64,000 bases of DNA, from NCBI GenBank assembly GCA_964019425.1, contig OZ025815.1, forward strand, positions 682,001 through 746,000, written 5' to 3'. Position numbers and translations under genes: made by a program. The notes beneath the pieces are model-generated. The model saw nothing but the letters and a program-made list of their open reading frames with translations, was not told the DNA's origin and made no database searches. This document shows, in pieces, positions 1 to 10,206 of the stretch. The DNA comes from Flectonema sp. DT1601. Lineage: Eukaryota > Euglenozoa > Diplonemea > Diplonemida > Diplonemidae. Every line of letters begins with the position of its first letter. Position 1 is the stretch's first letter.

Positions 1-571
1 ATGTTCTAGTTTCGACTGGTGTCGTACACTCATCATCTGAGAGATCGTATCCAACTCTAGTAATAGTTTGGCTTTCATTAGTACATGATAAGAATTTATA
101 ACATTGACCATATTGAGTTGCATTCCCCCACGAAAAACATGAACACAGTCCAGCACTGTCGGTCGTCTTCACAGACAACGATCCTTCAACACTTTTACAT
201 TGCTCAGAACTGTTAGTCACAAGTGACCATTCCACTTTGTTGCCATAAATTGGAAATCTCCTTGAGTTGCACTGAAATCCTACCAGCTCAAAACCAACTC
301 TGAGCGGAGCACATTGATCAGCATCCACCTGTCTAAGTCCACCTCTCTTTCGCTCACACGTAGTTCCATCAAACTCCTGAACCGTCACTCTCTGAAACCC
401 ATTCTGATCATGACAACCTTTTGTGATGTTAAAGCTTTTTCCCAGCATCTCGAAACAGGTTCCAACAGGCTGAGTCATTGACTCCGTACATTGTTCATTT
501 CCAAATCCGATTGTCACATTCACATTTCCAACAGTTGCCATTACGAGAGATAGTACTACTGTGCCTGACAT
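1..571 (-). CDS. Cys-rich surface protein, copy 1 (partial, 3' end outside window)
   Basis: This is the N-terminal part of the same protein family as the three complete copies downstream; it runs off the left edge of the window in open frame. The start MSGTVVLSLVMATVGN is a short signal peptide followed by a Cys-rich ectodomain. Its sequence follows the variant B gene at 5192-5971 (offset 5400) over most of its length, but around 118-145 it carries the CCCCCACG stretch of variant A. That mosaic suggests gene conversion between array members. Function unknown; a role at the cell surface is inferred only from the signal peptide and the family's C-terminus. Confidence 0.8.
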   Translation of the reverse strand, partial: MSGTVVLSLVMATVGNVNVTIGFGNEQCTESMTQPVGTCFEMLGKSFNITKGCHDQNGFQRVTVQEFDGTTCERKRGGLRQVDADQCAPLRVGFELVGFQCNSRRFPIYGNKVEWSLVTNSSEQCKSVEGSLSVKTTDSAGLCSCFSWGNATQYGQCYKFLSCTNESQTITRVGYDLSDDECTTPVETRT

Positions 572-1934
572 GTTATGAGGTTGTTGTGTTTTATTAAAGG
601 TTTTTAATGAACTGTAAAACTTTAAAAAGAATATATAAAATAACTCATCACCTTAAAACACAATTAGAATACTTACCAACAGTGACCCATGATCTTTACT
701 CAAGAAATTATTCCATCTGGTTTCACATCACTTGCTGGTCAAAGTTAGGATGGGAAGCCTCACATAACAGCCATGTGGTGAAAAGAAACTGCATAAACAT
801 GTTGTGATTATTATTTTGTTTTTGTTCTTGCTTCCACAAAGAACACAGGAGCATCACAGACCTGCGATTGGCTAACTCTTACGCGTGCTGAAGGCGCACA
901 CAGTCCCCTTAACTAGGGCGACACTGTCTTAGAAAAAGGACGTAGAACGCGTTTTTGTTCTTAAAATCCATAATCAAAGGGTCAGAACAACATGATTTAC
1001 GTTGCGCTGTCAACAGTGACAGACTGTGGACGATGTCATGTAAAATTCCTACAAAAAAAAAAAACACTTTTTCGGTCAGCTTGAATTTCTAAAGGCTCCC
1101 TTCATCATTATCACGGAATTTTCGAGTCCATCATTTTTTTTTGTATTCCTAGTGTATAAACAAACAAAGCTTTACTGAGAAGCGACATGGTAGCACACAA
1201 ACGACGAGAAGGTTTCCTTTCCATTTTTTTTTTTTTTTTTTTTGACTCTTCTTGTTCTTCAGAGAATTTTTACAGCTCTTCAGATTTGATCAAAAAAAAA
1301 TGGAAAAAAGAAATCCATTTATCAGGAATCTTTCACTAAAAATAATTTTTCAATTCAAAAAAAAAAAAAAAACAGCTGAAAAATAAAAATACAAAAACGA
1401 TTTAGTTTCTCTCTCATAGAGCTGTTTCAGTTGAAGAGATATCAAAAGAATTATATTTTCAACTTTTCAGGTTTTTGTGTATATTGTGTTTTCCCTCAAC
1501 ATTTCTTTCTGTTCACTCCCCCTCTAAAGTGCGTTGGACTTCACCACCAGTTAGTTAATAAATTGGATTTATCAATTGGCCTATTTCAAAATAACTGATT
1601 TCTTAATGTCCATCGGAGCTCGCCAGGACGGGCTAGCATATATTTGCTTTTGATCAGCGTTCTATCTCTTCTACATCTGTTTGTTTTATTATGAGTGCGA
1701 GTTCTCCTTCATCGGAGCTGTAGTTGTCCTTCTTGCGCTTTTCCTTAGTGTTGGTGAGGAGTAGAATTCCTTCATTCGAGGGTGCCATGGTACAGTCGTT
1801 ATCATTATTATCCTGCAGAGTTTTTCTTAAAATCATGCGAAAACAAAATTCTGGGTGTTTAAAATGTCTGTCAAAATGGTCGAATGATAATCGCCGGTCT
1901 GTCGCTCCTTTGAGAATGTCTCCAACAATAATGG

Positions 1935-1974
1935 TTTACGTATGCTGTCAACATTCTTTTTCGTTCTTACAATA
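1935..1974 (+). repeat. Dispersed repeat family B, 3' fragment
   Basis: The stretch TTTACGTATGCTGTCAACAT and the following TTCGTTCTTACAATA match the right end of the family B copy at 17740-17829. Only this end of the element is present. Confidence 0.5.
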
Positions 1975-1989
1975 AAGAAATATAGTAAG

Positions 1990-2152
1990 TTAGCGAGCCC
2001 GACATACCCGACATACAATCGAGTACCGGTTGGATGAGATACGACAGGGAAAAAACAAAACAAAAAAAGCGATTCAGATCGGCCTTGTGTTTCTTTGAGA
2101 ACCCGACACTCACGACCCAATGAGAAAATATCGGATTAGATCCTAGATATAA
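1990..2152. repeat. Spacer repeat block D, copy 1
   Basis: About 160 bp starting GCGAGCCCGACATACCCGAC that recurs almost unchanged at 4984-5160, both times just downstream of a surface-protein gene. It holds a doubled CCCGACATA motif. It may be 3' flanking sequence or part of a duplicated unit; no coding potential is apparent. Confidence 0.6.
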
Positions 2153-2202
2153 AGAAATTAAAAACAAAAATAAGTGGGAAAAAACAAGATGCGAAAATAC
2201 AC

Positions 2203-2982
2203 TCACAACCCAATAAACATAACAGCTGCAGTAGCCAACAATGTGAAAAACGGTCCTAAGCTACCACCAGCTTCAGGCATTGGAGTGTCTGGAACGCCAG
2301 TAGCAGGGGACGGTGTGACCAGTTCAATACAGCTGGAATTACTGTATGACAGTCCTGGTTTAAGTTCCGGAAAGTCGAATCTTGGATCCCTCATGCAAGT
2401 GTTGACATTGAATGTTCTAGTTTCGACTGGTGTCGTACACTCATCATCTGAGAGATCGTATCCAACTCTAGTAATAGTTTGGCTTTCATTAGTACATGAT
2501 AAGAATTTATAACATTGACCATACTGAGTTGTATTCCCCCACGAAAGACATGAACACACTCCAGTACTTTCAAACGACCTTGCAGTCACCGATCCATTAA
2601 TACTTTTACATTGCTCAGAACTGTTACTCACAACTGACCATTCCACTTTGCTGCCAAAAGGTGGAAATCTCCTTGAGTTGCACTGAAATCCTACCAGCCC
2701 AAGATTAACTCTGAGCGGAGCACATTGATCAGCATCCACCTGTCTAAGTCCATCTCTCTTTAGCTCACATGCATTGTCTTCAAACTCCTGAACCGTCACT
2801 CTCTGAAACCCATTCTGATCATGACAACCTTTTGTGATTTTAAAGTTTCTTCCCAGCATCTCAAAACAGGTTCCAACAGGCTGAGTCATTGACTCCGTAC
2901 ATTGTTCATTTCCAAATCCGATTGTCACATTCACATTTCCAACAGTTGCCATTACGAGAGATAGTACTACTGTGCCTGACAT
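2203..2982 (-). CDS. Cys-rich secreted surface protein, variant A, copy 2
   Basis: 259 residues. Residues 1-19 form a signal peptide. The ectodomain has 14 cysteines, including one CSC, and about six N-glycosylation sequons (for example NSS, NGS, NTT, NES), which points to a disulphide-bonded glycoprotein. It ends in a Pro/Thr stretch (TPSPATGVPDTPMPEAGG) followed by a hydrophobic tail (LGPFFTLLATAAVMFIGL) with nothing after it, the form of a GPI-anchor signal. I recognise no named domain. It differs from variant B in two blocks (around residues 65-75 and 115-145), while the C-terminal third is almost constant. ATG context: a 3'-splice-like TTTTACAG lies 41 nt upstream. Confidence 0.85.
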   Translation of the reverse strand: MSGTVVLSLVMATVGNVNVTIGFGNEQCTESMTQPVGTCFEMLGRNFKITKGCHDQNGFQRVTVQEFEDNACELKRDGLRQVDADQCAPLRVNLGLVGFQCNSRRFPPFGSKVEWSVVSNSSEQCKSINGSVTARSFESTGVCSCLSWGNTTQYGQCYKFLSCTNESQTITRVGYDLSDDECTTPVETRTFNVNTCMRDPRFDFPELKPGLSYSNSSCIELVTPSPATGVPDTPMPEAGGSLGPFFTLLATAAVMFIGL

Positions 2983-3022
2983 GTTATGAGGTTGTTGTGT
3001 TTTATTAAAGGTTTTTAATGAA

Positions 3023-3087
3023 CTGTAAAACTTTAAAAATAATATATAAAATAACTCATCACCTTAAAACACAATTAGAATACTTAC
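3023..3087 (-). other. Candidate 5' intron of surface-protein gene (copy 2)
   Basis: On the minus strand a GTAAGTATTC donor (3087 downward) and a TTTTTAAAGTTTTACAG acceptor (ending 3023) enclose 65 nt. The same pair is present upstream of all four gene copies. Splicing would join a 14-nt upstream piece beginning with ATG (3101-3088) in frame to the main ORF, adding 18 residues that begin MGHCCSLK. Alternatively the acceptor could take a trans-spliced leader and the donor be fortuitous. Confidence 0.4.
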
Positions 3088-4983
3088 CAACAGTGACCCA
3101 TGATCTTTACTCAAGAAATTATTCCATCTGGTTTCACATCACTTGCTGGTCAAAGTTAGGATGGGAAGCCTCACATAACAGCCATGTGGTGAAAAGAAAC
3201 TGTATAAACATGTTGTGATTATTATGTTTGCTTTTGTTTTTGTTTCCACAAAGAACACAGGAGCATCACAGACCTGCTATTGGCTAACTCTTACGCGTGC
3301 TGAAGGCGCACACAGTCCCCTTAACTAGGGCGACACTGTCTTAGAAAAAGGACGTAGAACGCGTTTTTGTTCTTAAAATCCATAATCAAATGGTCAGAAC
3401 AACATGATTTACGTTGCGCTGTCAACAGTGACAGACTGTGGACGATGTCATGTAAAATTCCTACAAAAAAAAAAAAAACACTTTTTCGGTCAGCTTGAAT
3501 TTCTAAAGGCTCCCTTCATCATTATCACGGAATTTTCGAGTTCATCATTTTTTTTTTTTTTTTTTGTATTCCTAGTGTATAAATGACAACAAAGCTTTAC
3601 TGAGAAGCGACATGGTAGCACACAAAAGAAATGAGGTAGGGAAGACAAATAATGTGCTGCATCTTCGTAAAGACTAAGGTGAGAATGTTTCCTTTTTTTT
3701 TTTTGGTTCTTCTTATTCTTCAGAGAATTTTTACAGCTCTTCAGATTTGATCAAAAAGAAGGGGGGAAAAAAACATTTATCAGGAATCTTTCACCAAAAT
3801 AAATTTAAAAAAAGAGCGGTTGAAAAATGAAAATTAAAAAAAAAAACGATTTAATTTCTCTCTTATAGTTATATAGAGCTGTTCAGCGAAGAGATATCAA
3901 AAGAACTATATTTTCTCTCATTTGTTTTATTCTGTTCACTCCCCTCCCGGAGGCGGATGAGCACCTCGCGGGGTTTTTATTGTTCCAAAACGTATGCTCG
4001 AAATGAAACAGGAGGTGAAACAGGTAGTGTGCGATGGTAACACGTTGTGTGTTTTCTTTTTTTTTAATAATAATTGAAGATTTCAAAGAACGAAACAATG
4101 CAAACCTTAGTAGGTTAGACACTGGAGGTGGGGAAAAAAAGAATGAAAAAAATTATATATCGCCAGCAGTATGAGAGTTTGAGTATGTTTTTTTTTCTTT
4201 TTGCTAACTTTTGTGGACAGCATTCGGTTCACTGGAAAAATTAAGGAACAAAAATGGAAAATAACAATCAGAATATCCGTAGCAAATACTACTTTTTCTC
4301 TGTACTTTCTCTGTAAAGCCAGAGTCCATTGTTTAAGCAACTTACTGTTCAAAGAAGAAAAGAAGAAAAGAAAAAAAAAGTCACTGTCACAAAAAAGAGA
4401 GCAAAGTCACAAATAAGAGAGCGAGAAAGAGGAAAAAAAAATGCACATCGATTGATAAGAGAGTTGTTTTCTTTTTTTTTTCTTTGGAAAAACGACAATC
4501 TCAGGTAAATATCAAGTGAAGTAAAAGGGAGAGAGCAAAATAAACAACCGCAGAATCAATAACTATGAGAAGAAACAACAGTAATAAACACTTACTGGTA
4601 ACCTTGTGTCATAAACAATATTACGATAATTTAATATTAGTTCCAGATACAGTTGACTAAAGGTAATGTTAGTGTAGGCATATACTCTGCAATTGACGTA
4701 AATACTTTACATTATAATAAATTGAAGGGATTTGGATAAATAAATGGAGTTGAATGTTTGAATTTGTAAAATACAACTACATCAACATAACGATAGTTTA
4801 ACATCTGTTAAGGATACAGTGAACTATGGTGATGCTTAATTTAGCCTTTTTTTAAAATTACCGTAAAGTCACAGCGACTTGAAATAAGAAAAAGTTATGT
4901 GAACGACATGCCATTGGTGTTATTTATTATATTATTTAGAAAAAGTATGCTTTTTTTTTTTTTACAATACACTTGGGATTGGT

Positions 4984-5160
4984 TAGCGAGCCCGACATAC
5001 CCGACATACAATCGAGTACCGGTTGGATGAGATACGACAGGGAAAAAACAAAACAAAAAAGCGATTCAGATCGGCCTTGTGTCTCTTTGAGAAACCGACA
5101 CTCACGACCCAATGAGAAAATATCGGCTTAGATCCTAGACTACGTTGGCATAAAGAAATT
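4984..5160. repeat. Spacer repeat block D, copy 2
   Basis: Second copy of the block at 1990-2152, with a short insertion (CTACGTTGGC) near its right end. It lies directly downstream of the copy 3 gene. Confidence 0.6.
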
Positions 5161-5191
5161 AAAAACAAAAAAACAAGATGTGAAAATACAC

Positions 5192-5971
5192 TTACAACCC
5201 AACAAACATAACAGCTGCAGTAGCCAACAATGTGAAAAACGGTCCTAAGCTACCACCAGCTTCAGGCATTGGAGTGTCTGGAACGTCAGTAGCAGGGGAC
5301 GGTGTGAACAGTTCAATACAGCTGGAATTACTGTATGAATGCCCTGGTTTAAGTTCCGGAAAGTCGAATCTTGGATCCCTCATGCAATAGTTAGCATTGA
5401 ATGTTCTAGTTTCGACTGGTGTCGTACACTCATCATCTGAGAGATCGTATCCAACTCTAGTAATAGTTTGGCTTTCATTAGTACATGATAAGAATTTATA
5501 ACATTGACCATACTGAGTTGTATTCCCAAACGAACGACATGAACACAGTCCAGTACTGTCAGTCGTCTTCACAGACAACGATCCTTCAACACTTTTACAT
5601 TGCTCAGAACTGTTAGTCACAAGTGACCATTCCACTTTGTTGCCATAAATTGGAAATCTCCTTGAGTTGCACTGAAATCCTATCAGCCCAAGACCAACTC
5701 TGAGCGGAGCACATTGATCAGCATCCACCTGTCGAAGTCCACCTCTCTTTCGCTCACACGTAGTTCCATCAAACTCCTGAATCGTCACTCTCTGAAACCC
5801 ATTCTGATCATGACAACCTTTTGTGATGTTAAAGCTTTTTCCCAGCATCTCGAAACAGGTTCCAACAGGCTGAGTCATTGACTCCGTACATTGTTCATTT
5901 CCAAATCCGATTGTCACATTCACATTTCCAACAGTTGCCATTACGAGAGATAGTACTACTGTGCCTGACAT
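5192..5971 (-). CDS. Cys-rich secreted surface protein, variant B, copy 3
   Basis: 259 residues, same layout as variant A: signal peptide, Cys-rich glycosylated ectodomain, Pro/Thr stretch, C-terminal hydrophobic GPI-type tail. Variant B reads FDGTTCERKRGGLRQ where A reads FEDNACELKRDGLRQ, and KSVEGSLSVKTTDSTGLCSC where A reads KSINGSVTARSFESTGVCSC. The cysteines are kept. The substitutions cluster in the middle of the ectodomain, which would fit antigenic or ligand variation. Function unknown. Confidence 0.85.
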   Translation of the reverse strand: MSGTVVLSLVMATVGNVNVTIGFGNEQCTESMTQPVGTCFEMLGKSFNITKGCHDQNGFQRVTIQEFDGTTCERKRGGLRQVDADQCAPLRVGLGLIGFQCNSRRFPIYGNKVEWSLVTNSSEQCKSVEGSLSVKTTDSTGLCSCRSFGNTTQYGQCYKFLSCTNESQTITRVGYDLSDDECTTPVETRTFNANYCMRDPRFDFPELKPGHSYSNSSCIELFTPSPATDVPDTPMPEAGGSLGPFFTLLATAAVMFVGL

Positions 5972-7359
5972 GTTATGAGGTTGTTGTGTTTTATTAAAGG
6001 TTTTTAATGAACTGTAAAACTTTAAAAAGAATATATAAAATAACTCATCACCTTAAAACACAATTAGAATACTTACCAACAGTGACCCATGATCTTTACT
6101 CAAGAAATTATTCCATCTGGTTTCACATCACTTGCTGGTCAAAGTTAGGATGGGAAGCCTCACATAACAGCCATGTGGTGAAAAGAAACTGTATAAACAT
6201 GTTGTGATTATTATTTTGTTTTTGTTCTTGCTTCCACAAAGAACACAGGAGCATCACAGACCTGCGATTGGCTAACTCTTACGCGTGCTGAAGGCGCACA
6301 CAGTCCCCTTAACTAGGGCGACACTGTCTTAGAAAAAGGACGTAGAACGCGTTTTTGTTCTTAAAATCCATAATCAAATGGTCAGAACAACATGATTTAC
6401 GTTGCGCTGTCAACAGTGACAGACTGTGGACGATGTCATGTAAAATTCCTACAAAAAAAAAAACAACACTTTTTCGGTCAGCTTGAATTTCTAAAGGCTC
6501 CCTTCATCATTATCACGGAATTTTCGAGTTCATCATTTTTTTTTTTTTTTTTTGTATTCCTAGTGTATAAATGACAACAAAGCTTTACTGAGAAGCGACA
6601 TGGTAGCACACAAAAGAAATGAGTTAGGGAACACAAATAATGTGCTGCATCTTCGTAAAGACAAAGGCGAAAAGACAAAGGCGAGAGGGAGTTTGTTTCT
6701 TTTTTTTTTTTTTTTTTTGGCTCTTCTTGTTCTTCAGAGAATTTTTACAGCTCTTCAGATTTGATCAAAAAAAAATGGAAAAAGAAATCTATTTATCAGG
6801 AATCTTTCACTAAAAATAATTTTTCAATTCAAAAAAAAAAAACAGCTGAAAAATAAAAATACAAAAACGATTTAGTTTCTCTCTCATAGAGCTGTTTCAG
6901 TTGAAGAGATATCAAAAGAATTATATTTTCAACTTTTCAGGTTTTTGTGTATATTGTGTTTCCCTCAACGTTTGTTTCTGTTCACTCCCCCTCTAAAGTG
7001 CGCGATGGTAACACGTTGTGTGTTTTTCTTTTTTTAAATAATTTGAAGATTTCAAAGAACGAAACAATGCAAACCTTAGTAGGTTAGACACTGGAGGTGG
7101 GGAAAAAAAGAATAAAAAAGTGATATATCGCCAGCGCAGTATGAGAGTTTGAGTATGTTTTGTTTTGTTTTTTGTTAACTTTTGTGGACAGCATCCTTTA
7201 ACTTTCTTATTTTAGTCGGTTCACTGGAAAAATTAAGGAGCAAAAATGGAAATAACAATCAGAATATCCGTAGCAAATACTACTTTTTCTCTGTACTTTT
7301 CTCTGTAAAGCCAGAGTCCACTGTTTAAGCAACTTACTGTTCAAAGAAGAAAAATACAC

Positions 7360-8139
7360 CTACAACCCAATAAACATAACAGCTGCAGTAGCCAACAATG
7401 TGAAAAACGGTCCTAAGCTACCACCAGCTTCAGGCATTGGAGTGTCTGGAACGCCAGTAGCAGGGGACGGTGTGACCAGTTCAATACAGCTGGAATTACT
7501 GTATGACAGTCCTGGTTTAAGTTCCGGAAAGTCGAATCTTGGATCCCTCATGCAAGTGTTGACATTGAATGTTCTAGTTTCGACTGGTGTCGTACACTCA
7601 TCATCTGAGAGATCGTATCCAACTCTAGTAATAGTTTGGCTTTCATTAGTACATGATAAGAATTTATAACATTGACCATATTGAGTTGTATTCCCCCACG
7701 AAAGACATGAACACACTCCAGTACTTTCAAACGACCTTGCAGTCACCGATCCATTAATACTTTTACATTGCTCAGAACTGTTACTCACAACTGACCATTC
7801 CACTTTGCTGCCAAAAGGTGGAAATCTCTTTGAGTTGCACTGAAATCCTACCAGCCCAAGATTAACTCTGAGCGGAGCACATTGATCAGCATCCACCTGT
7901 CGAAGTCCATCTCTCTTTAGCTCACATGCATTGTCTTCAAACTCCTGAACCGTCACTCTCTGAAACCCATTCTGATCATGACAACCTTTTGTGATTTTAA
8001 AGTTTCTTCCCAGCATCTCAAAACAGGTTCCAACAGGCTGAGTCATTGACTCCGTACATTGTTCATTTCCAAATCCGATTGTCACATTCACATTTCCAAC
8101 AGTTGCCATTACGAGAGATAGTACTACTGTGCCTGACAT
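7360..8139 (-). CDS. Cys-rich secreted surface protein, variant A, copy 4
   Basis: Almost identical to copy 2 at protein level; the only difference I see is CNSKRF for CNSRRF. Its coding region and first ~120 bp of upstream sequence, including the candidate 5' intron, match the other copies. Beyond about 8263 the upstream sequence is unrelated and leads into the H4 cluster, so this copy may have a different upstream regulatory context. Confidence 0.85.
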   Translation of the reverse strand: MSGTVVLSLVMATVGNVNVTIGFGNEQCTESMTQPVGTCFEMLGRNFKITKGCHDQNGFQRVTVQEFEDNACELKRDGLRQVDADQCAPLRVNLGLVGFQCNSKRFPPFGSKVEWSVVSNSSEQCKSINGSVTARSFESTGVCSCLSWGNTTQYGQCYKFLSCTNESQTITRVGYDLSDDECTTPVETRTFNVNTCMRDPRFDFPELKPGLSYSNSSCIELVTPSPATGVPDTPMPEAGGSLGPFFTLLATAAVMFIGL

Positions 8140-8334
8140 GTTATGAGGTTGTTGTGTTTTATTAAAGGTTTTTAATGAACTGTAAAACTTTAAAAATAAT
8201 ATATAAAATAACTCATCACCTTAAAACACAATTAGAATACTTACCAACAGTGACCCATGATGTTTATATGCTACTGGTGGGTAATATGAATTATTTTTTA
8301 TCAAAGAACTCACTAGATAGTCAACAGCAGACCA

Positions 8335-8350
8335 GGTGGTGAACACCACC
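8335..8350 (-). terminator. Histone 3' hairpin, H4 copy 1
   Basis: GGTGGTGAACACCACC: a 6-bp perfect stem with a 4-nt loop, 52 nt after the H4 stop codon. Geometry (6-bp stem, 4-nt loop, 16 nt in all) equals the canonical metazoan histone mRNA stem-loop. Role in 3'-end formation is inferred. Confidence 0.65.
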
Positions 8351-8402
8351 AGCAGCGCAGCTGCCTTTTGGACTACGCAGGAGAGGAACACAAATTAACT
8401 CT

Positions 8403-8720
8403 TTACGCAACAGCGTACAAAGTACGGCCCTGTTTCTTCAGAGCGAACAAAACATCCGATGCACGAACAGTTCTTCTGTTGGTCATCTCAAGAAGAGCGG
8501 CAGTGTCACTCATGACGTTGTCAACGAAGGTGGTCAAAATGTTTCTCGCCTCATCGTAGACTGATCCAGCAAGACGACGGCATCCTCCTCTTCTGGCGAT
8601 TCTACGAATGGAACCCTTGGTGATGGACTTTGGTCCTCTCTTGAGGTTGTCAGACTTTCTCTTTGATCCTCCTCCACGGACGGTCTTCGACTTTGAAACG
8701 GCCTTTCCGGACTGTGGCAT
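8403..8720 (-). CDS. Histone H4, copy 1
   Basis: 105 residues with a complete histone fold. The motifs ITKGSIRRIARRGGCRRLAG, YDEARNILTTF and RRTVRASDVLFALKKQGRTL align with H4 helices alpha1 to alpha3 and the C-terminal beta strand. The N-terminal tail (MPQSGKAVSKSKTVRGGGSK) is unlike the canonical GRGKGGKGLGKGGAKRHRK tail, and the C-terminus is TLYAVA instead of TLYGFGG. The residue after RRGG is Cys. It would package DNA in the nucleosome as an H3-H4 partner. A pyrimidine-rich stretch ending in TCAATCAG about 30 nt before the ATG could be a splice acceptor. The ATG follows a conserved CTTAACAACA shared by nearly all copies. Confidence 0.93.
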   Translation of the reverse strand: MPQSGKAVSKSKTVRGGGSKRKSDNLKRGPKSITKGSIRRIARRGGCRRLAGSVYDEARNILTTFVDNVMSDTAALLEMTNRRTVRASDVLFALKKQGRTLYAVA

Positions 8721-8807
8721 TGTTGTTAAGTGTTGGGTGAGTTACAAACTGATTGAAGAATTGAAGTAACAAAACTCGCAGTAAATCTGAGACACAACTC
8801 TACCGAT

Positions 8808-8823
8808 GGTGGAAAGCCCCACC
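8808..8823 (-). terminator. Histone 3' hairpin, H4 copy 2
   Basis: Read on the minus strand: GGTGGGGCTTTCCACC, six pairs with one G-U at the loop end and loop GCTT, 126 nt after the stop. The loop-closing pair is kept as a wobble although the sequence differs from other copies. Confidence 0.6.
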
Positions 8824-8949
8824 AGCAGATCAGATGATCCGCCTTCGAACGGTTAAATATTTTAACTACGAAAATGACTTCAAAGTGAAGTACTTCAAGT
8901 CATCGACTTTTGTAGTTGAAAACTGAGAGAGGGGAAGTGAATTCGCTGC

Positions 8950-9267
8950 TTACGCAACAGCGTACAAAGTACGGCCCTGTTTCTTCAGAGCGAACAAAAC
9001 ATCCGACGCACGAACAGTTCTTCTGTTGGTCATCTCAAGAAGAGCGGCAGTGTCACTCATGACGTTGTCAACGAAGGTGGTCAAAATGTTTCTCGCCTCA
9101 TCGTAAACTGATCCAGCAAGACGACGACATCCTCCTCTTCTGGCGATTCTACGAATAGAACCCTTGGTGATGGACTTTGGTCCTCTCTTGAGGTTGTCAG
9201 ACTTTCTCTTTGATCCTCCTCCACGGACGGTCTTCGACTTTGAAACGGCCTTTCCGGATTGTGGCAT
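8950..9267 (-). CDS. Histone H4, copy 2
   Basis: Encodes the same 105 residues as copy 1, with a few synonymous differences. The frame is open 22 codons further upstream, but the MPQSG start is chosen because all copies share it and because a pyrimidine-rich TTCTTCCTCTTGTGCAG acceptor-like site lies about 25 nt upstream of it. Confidence 0.92.
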   Translation of the reverse strand: MPQSGKAVSKSKTVRGGGSKRKSDNLKRGPKSITKGSIRRIARRGGCRRLAGSVYDEARNILTTFVDNVMSDTAALLEMTNRRTVRASDVLFALKKQGRTLYAVA

Positions 9268-9433
9268 TGTTGGTAAGTGTTGTAAAAAACTGCACAAGAG
9301 GAAGAACTTATGTCGCAGAATACGCTGAATCACTAGACCTCCTTTTCTCGTCTTGTTATTAAATAGAAACCTGTTCCAAGAAAATAAATAATAACATCAT
9401 AACATCACCTCATTACTTTAACAATCTACCGAA

Positions 9434-9449
9434 GGTGGGAAGCCCCACC
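9434..9449 (-). terminator. Histone 3' hairpin, H4 copy 3
   Basis: GGTGGGGCTTCCCACC on the minus strand: 6-bp perfect stem, loop GCTT, 107 nt after the stop codon. Confidence 0.65.
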
Positions 9450-9556
9450 AGCAAGCCCGAAGGCTGCCATCGATCAGAGAATAACTCTTAACTAATTCAA
9501 TACACAGACAGTTAACTTATCGTCAATAGTTGGGAGGTGGTATTGAGCTGCTGCAT

Positions 9557-9874
9557 TTACGCAACAGCGTACAAAGTACGGCCCTGTTTCTTCAGAGCGA
9601 ACAAAACATCCGACGCACGAACAGTTCTTCTGTTGGTCATCTCAAGAAGAGCGGCAGTGTCACTCATGACGTTGTCAACAAAGGTGGTCAAAATGTTTCT
9701 CGCCTCATCGTAGACTGATCCAGCAAGACGACGGCATCCTCCTCTTCTGGCGATTCTACGAATGGAACCCTTGGTGATGGACTTTGGTCCTCTCTTGAGG
9801 TTGTCAGACTTTCTCTTTGATCCTCCTCCACGGACGGTCTTCGACTTTGAAACGGCCTTTCCAGATTGTGGCAT
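9557..9874 (-). CDS. Histone H4, copy 3
   Basis: Identical protein to the other copies. Its coding region and 3' flank (9424-9560) repeat at copy 4 with an offset of 650 bp, so copies 3 and 4 are a tandem pair. An acceptor-like CACCCCTCAG lies about 25 nt upstream of the ATG; the leader CTCCCTCTCACGCTTAACAAC is pyrimidine-rich. Confidence 0.93.
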   Translation of the reverse strand: MPQSGKAVSKSKTVRGGGSKRKSDNLKRGPKSITKGSIRRIARRGGCRRLAGSVYDEARNILTTFVDNVMSDTAALLEMTNRRTVRASDVLFALKKQGRTLYAVA

Positions 9875-10083
9875 TGTTGTTAAGCGTGAGAGGGAGCTGA
9901 GGGGTGATAGTTTGACAACGTAACAACAACAAAAAATAGATCACCAAGATATCATAGACGACCTCCCTATGCAGTTTATTCAATGCCTTCGTACAAAGAT
10001 CAGCTTACGATATATAAGTTGTTCCTGTAGTAATTATAATTATAATAAGTTGTGGTACATAAACTACTTTAATGCTTACCGAA

Positions 10084-10099
10084 GGTGGGAAGCCCCACC
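10084..10099 (-). terminator. Histone 3' hairpin, H4 copy 4
   Basis: Same sequence and same 107-nt spacing from the stop as for copy 3. Confidence 0.65.
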
Positions 10100-10206
10100 A
10101 GCAAGCCCGAAGGCTGCCATCGATCAGAGAATAACTCTTAACTAATTCAATACACAGACAGTTAACTTATCGTCAATAGTTGGGAGGTGGTATTGAGCTG
10201 CTGCAT

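Larger units (their letters stand above)
1..8263 (-). repeat. Tandem array of surface-protein genes
   Basis: Four head-to-tail gene copies with recognisably repeated spacers. The block just upstream of each start (572-1200, 2983-3610, 5972-6605) is nearly identical in the first three copies. Further spacer blocks are shared pairwise: 1230-1500 with 6700-6960, 3900-4350 with 6980-7345, and 1990-2152 with 4984-5160. Repeat units are therefore of unequal length, about 2.2-3 kb. The upstream homology of the last copy stops at about 8263, where the histone cluster begins. Confidence 0.85.
8318..9288. repeat. Segmental duplication, left copy (two H4 genes)
   Basis: This ~970-bp segment containing H4 copies 1 and 2 and both hairpins is repeated at 12652-13622 with a constant offset of 4334 bp. 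I see no length difference and only scattered substitutions, which implies a recent duplication or continued homogenisation. Confidence 0.85.

Noticed and set aside
607-807. 66-residue plus-strand ORF recurring at 3018-3218 and 6007-6207
   Set aside because: It lies antisense over the 5' region and candidate intron of the surface-protein genes; it recurs only because the whole repeat unit does.
8950-9333. Longer, 127-residue H4 start upstream
   Set aside because: The extension is not shared by other copies and lies upstream of the acceptor-like TTGTGCAG.
9530-9718. Plus-strand ORFs of about 62 residues over the H4 genes (also 10180, 14399, 8368, 12645)
   Set aside because: Antisense shadows of the conserved H4 coding sequence.
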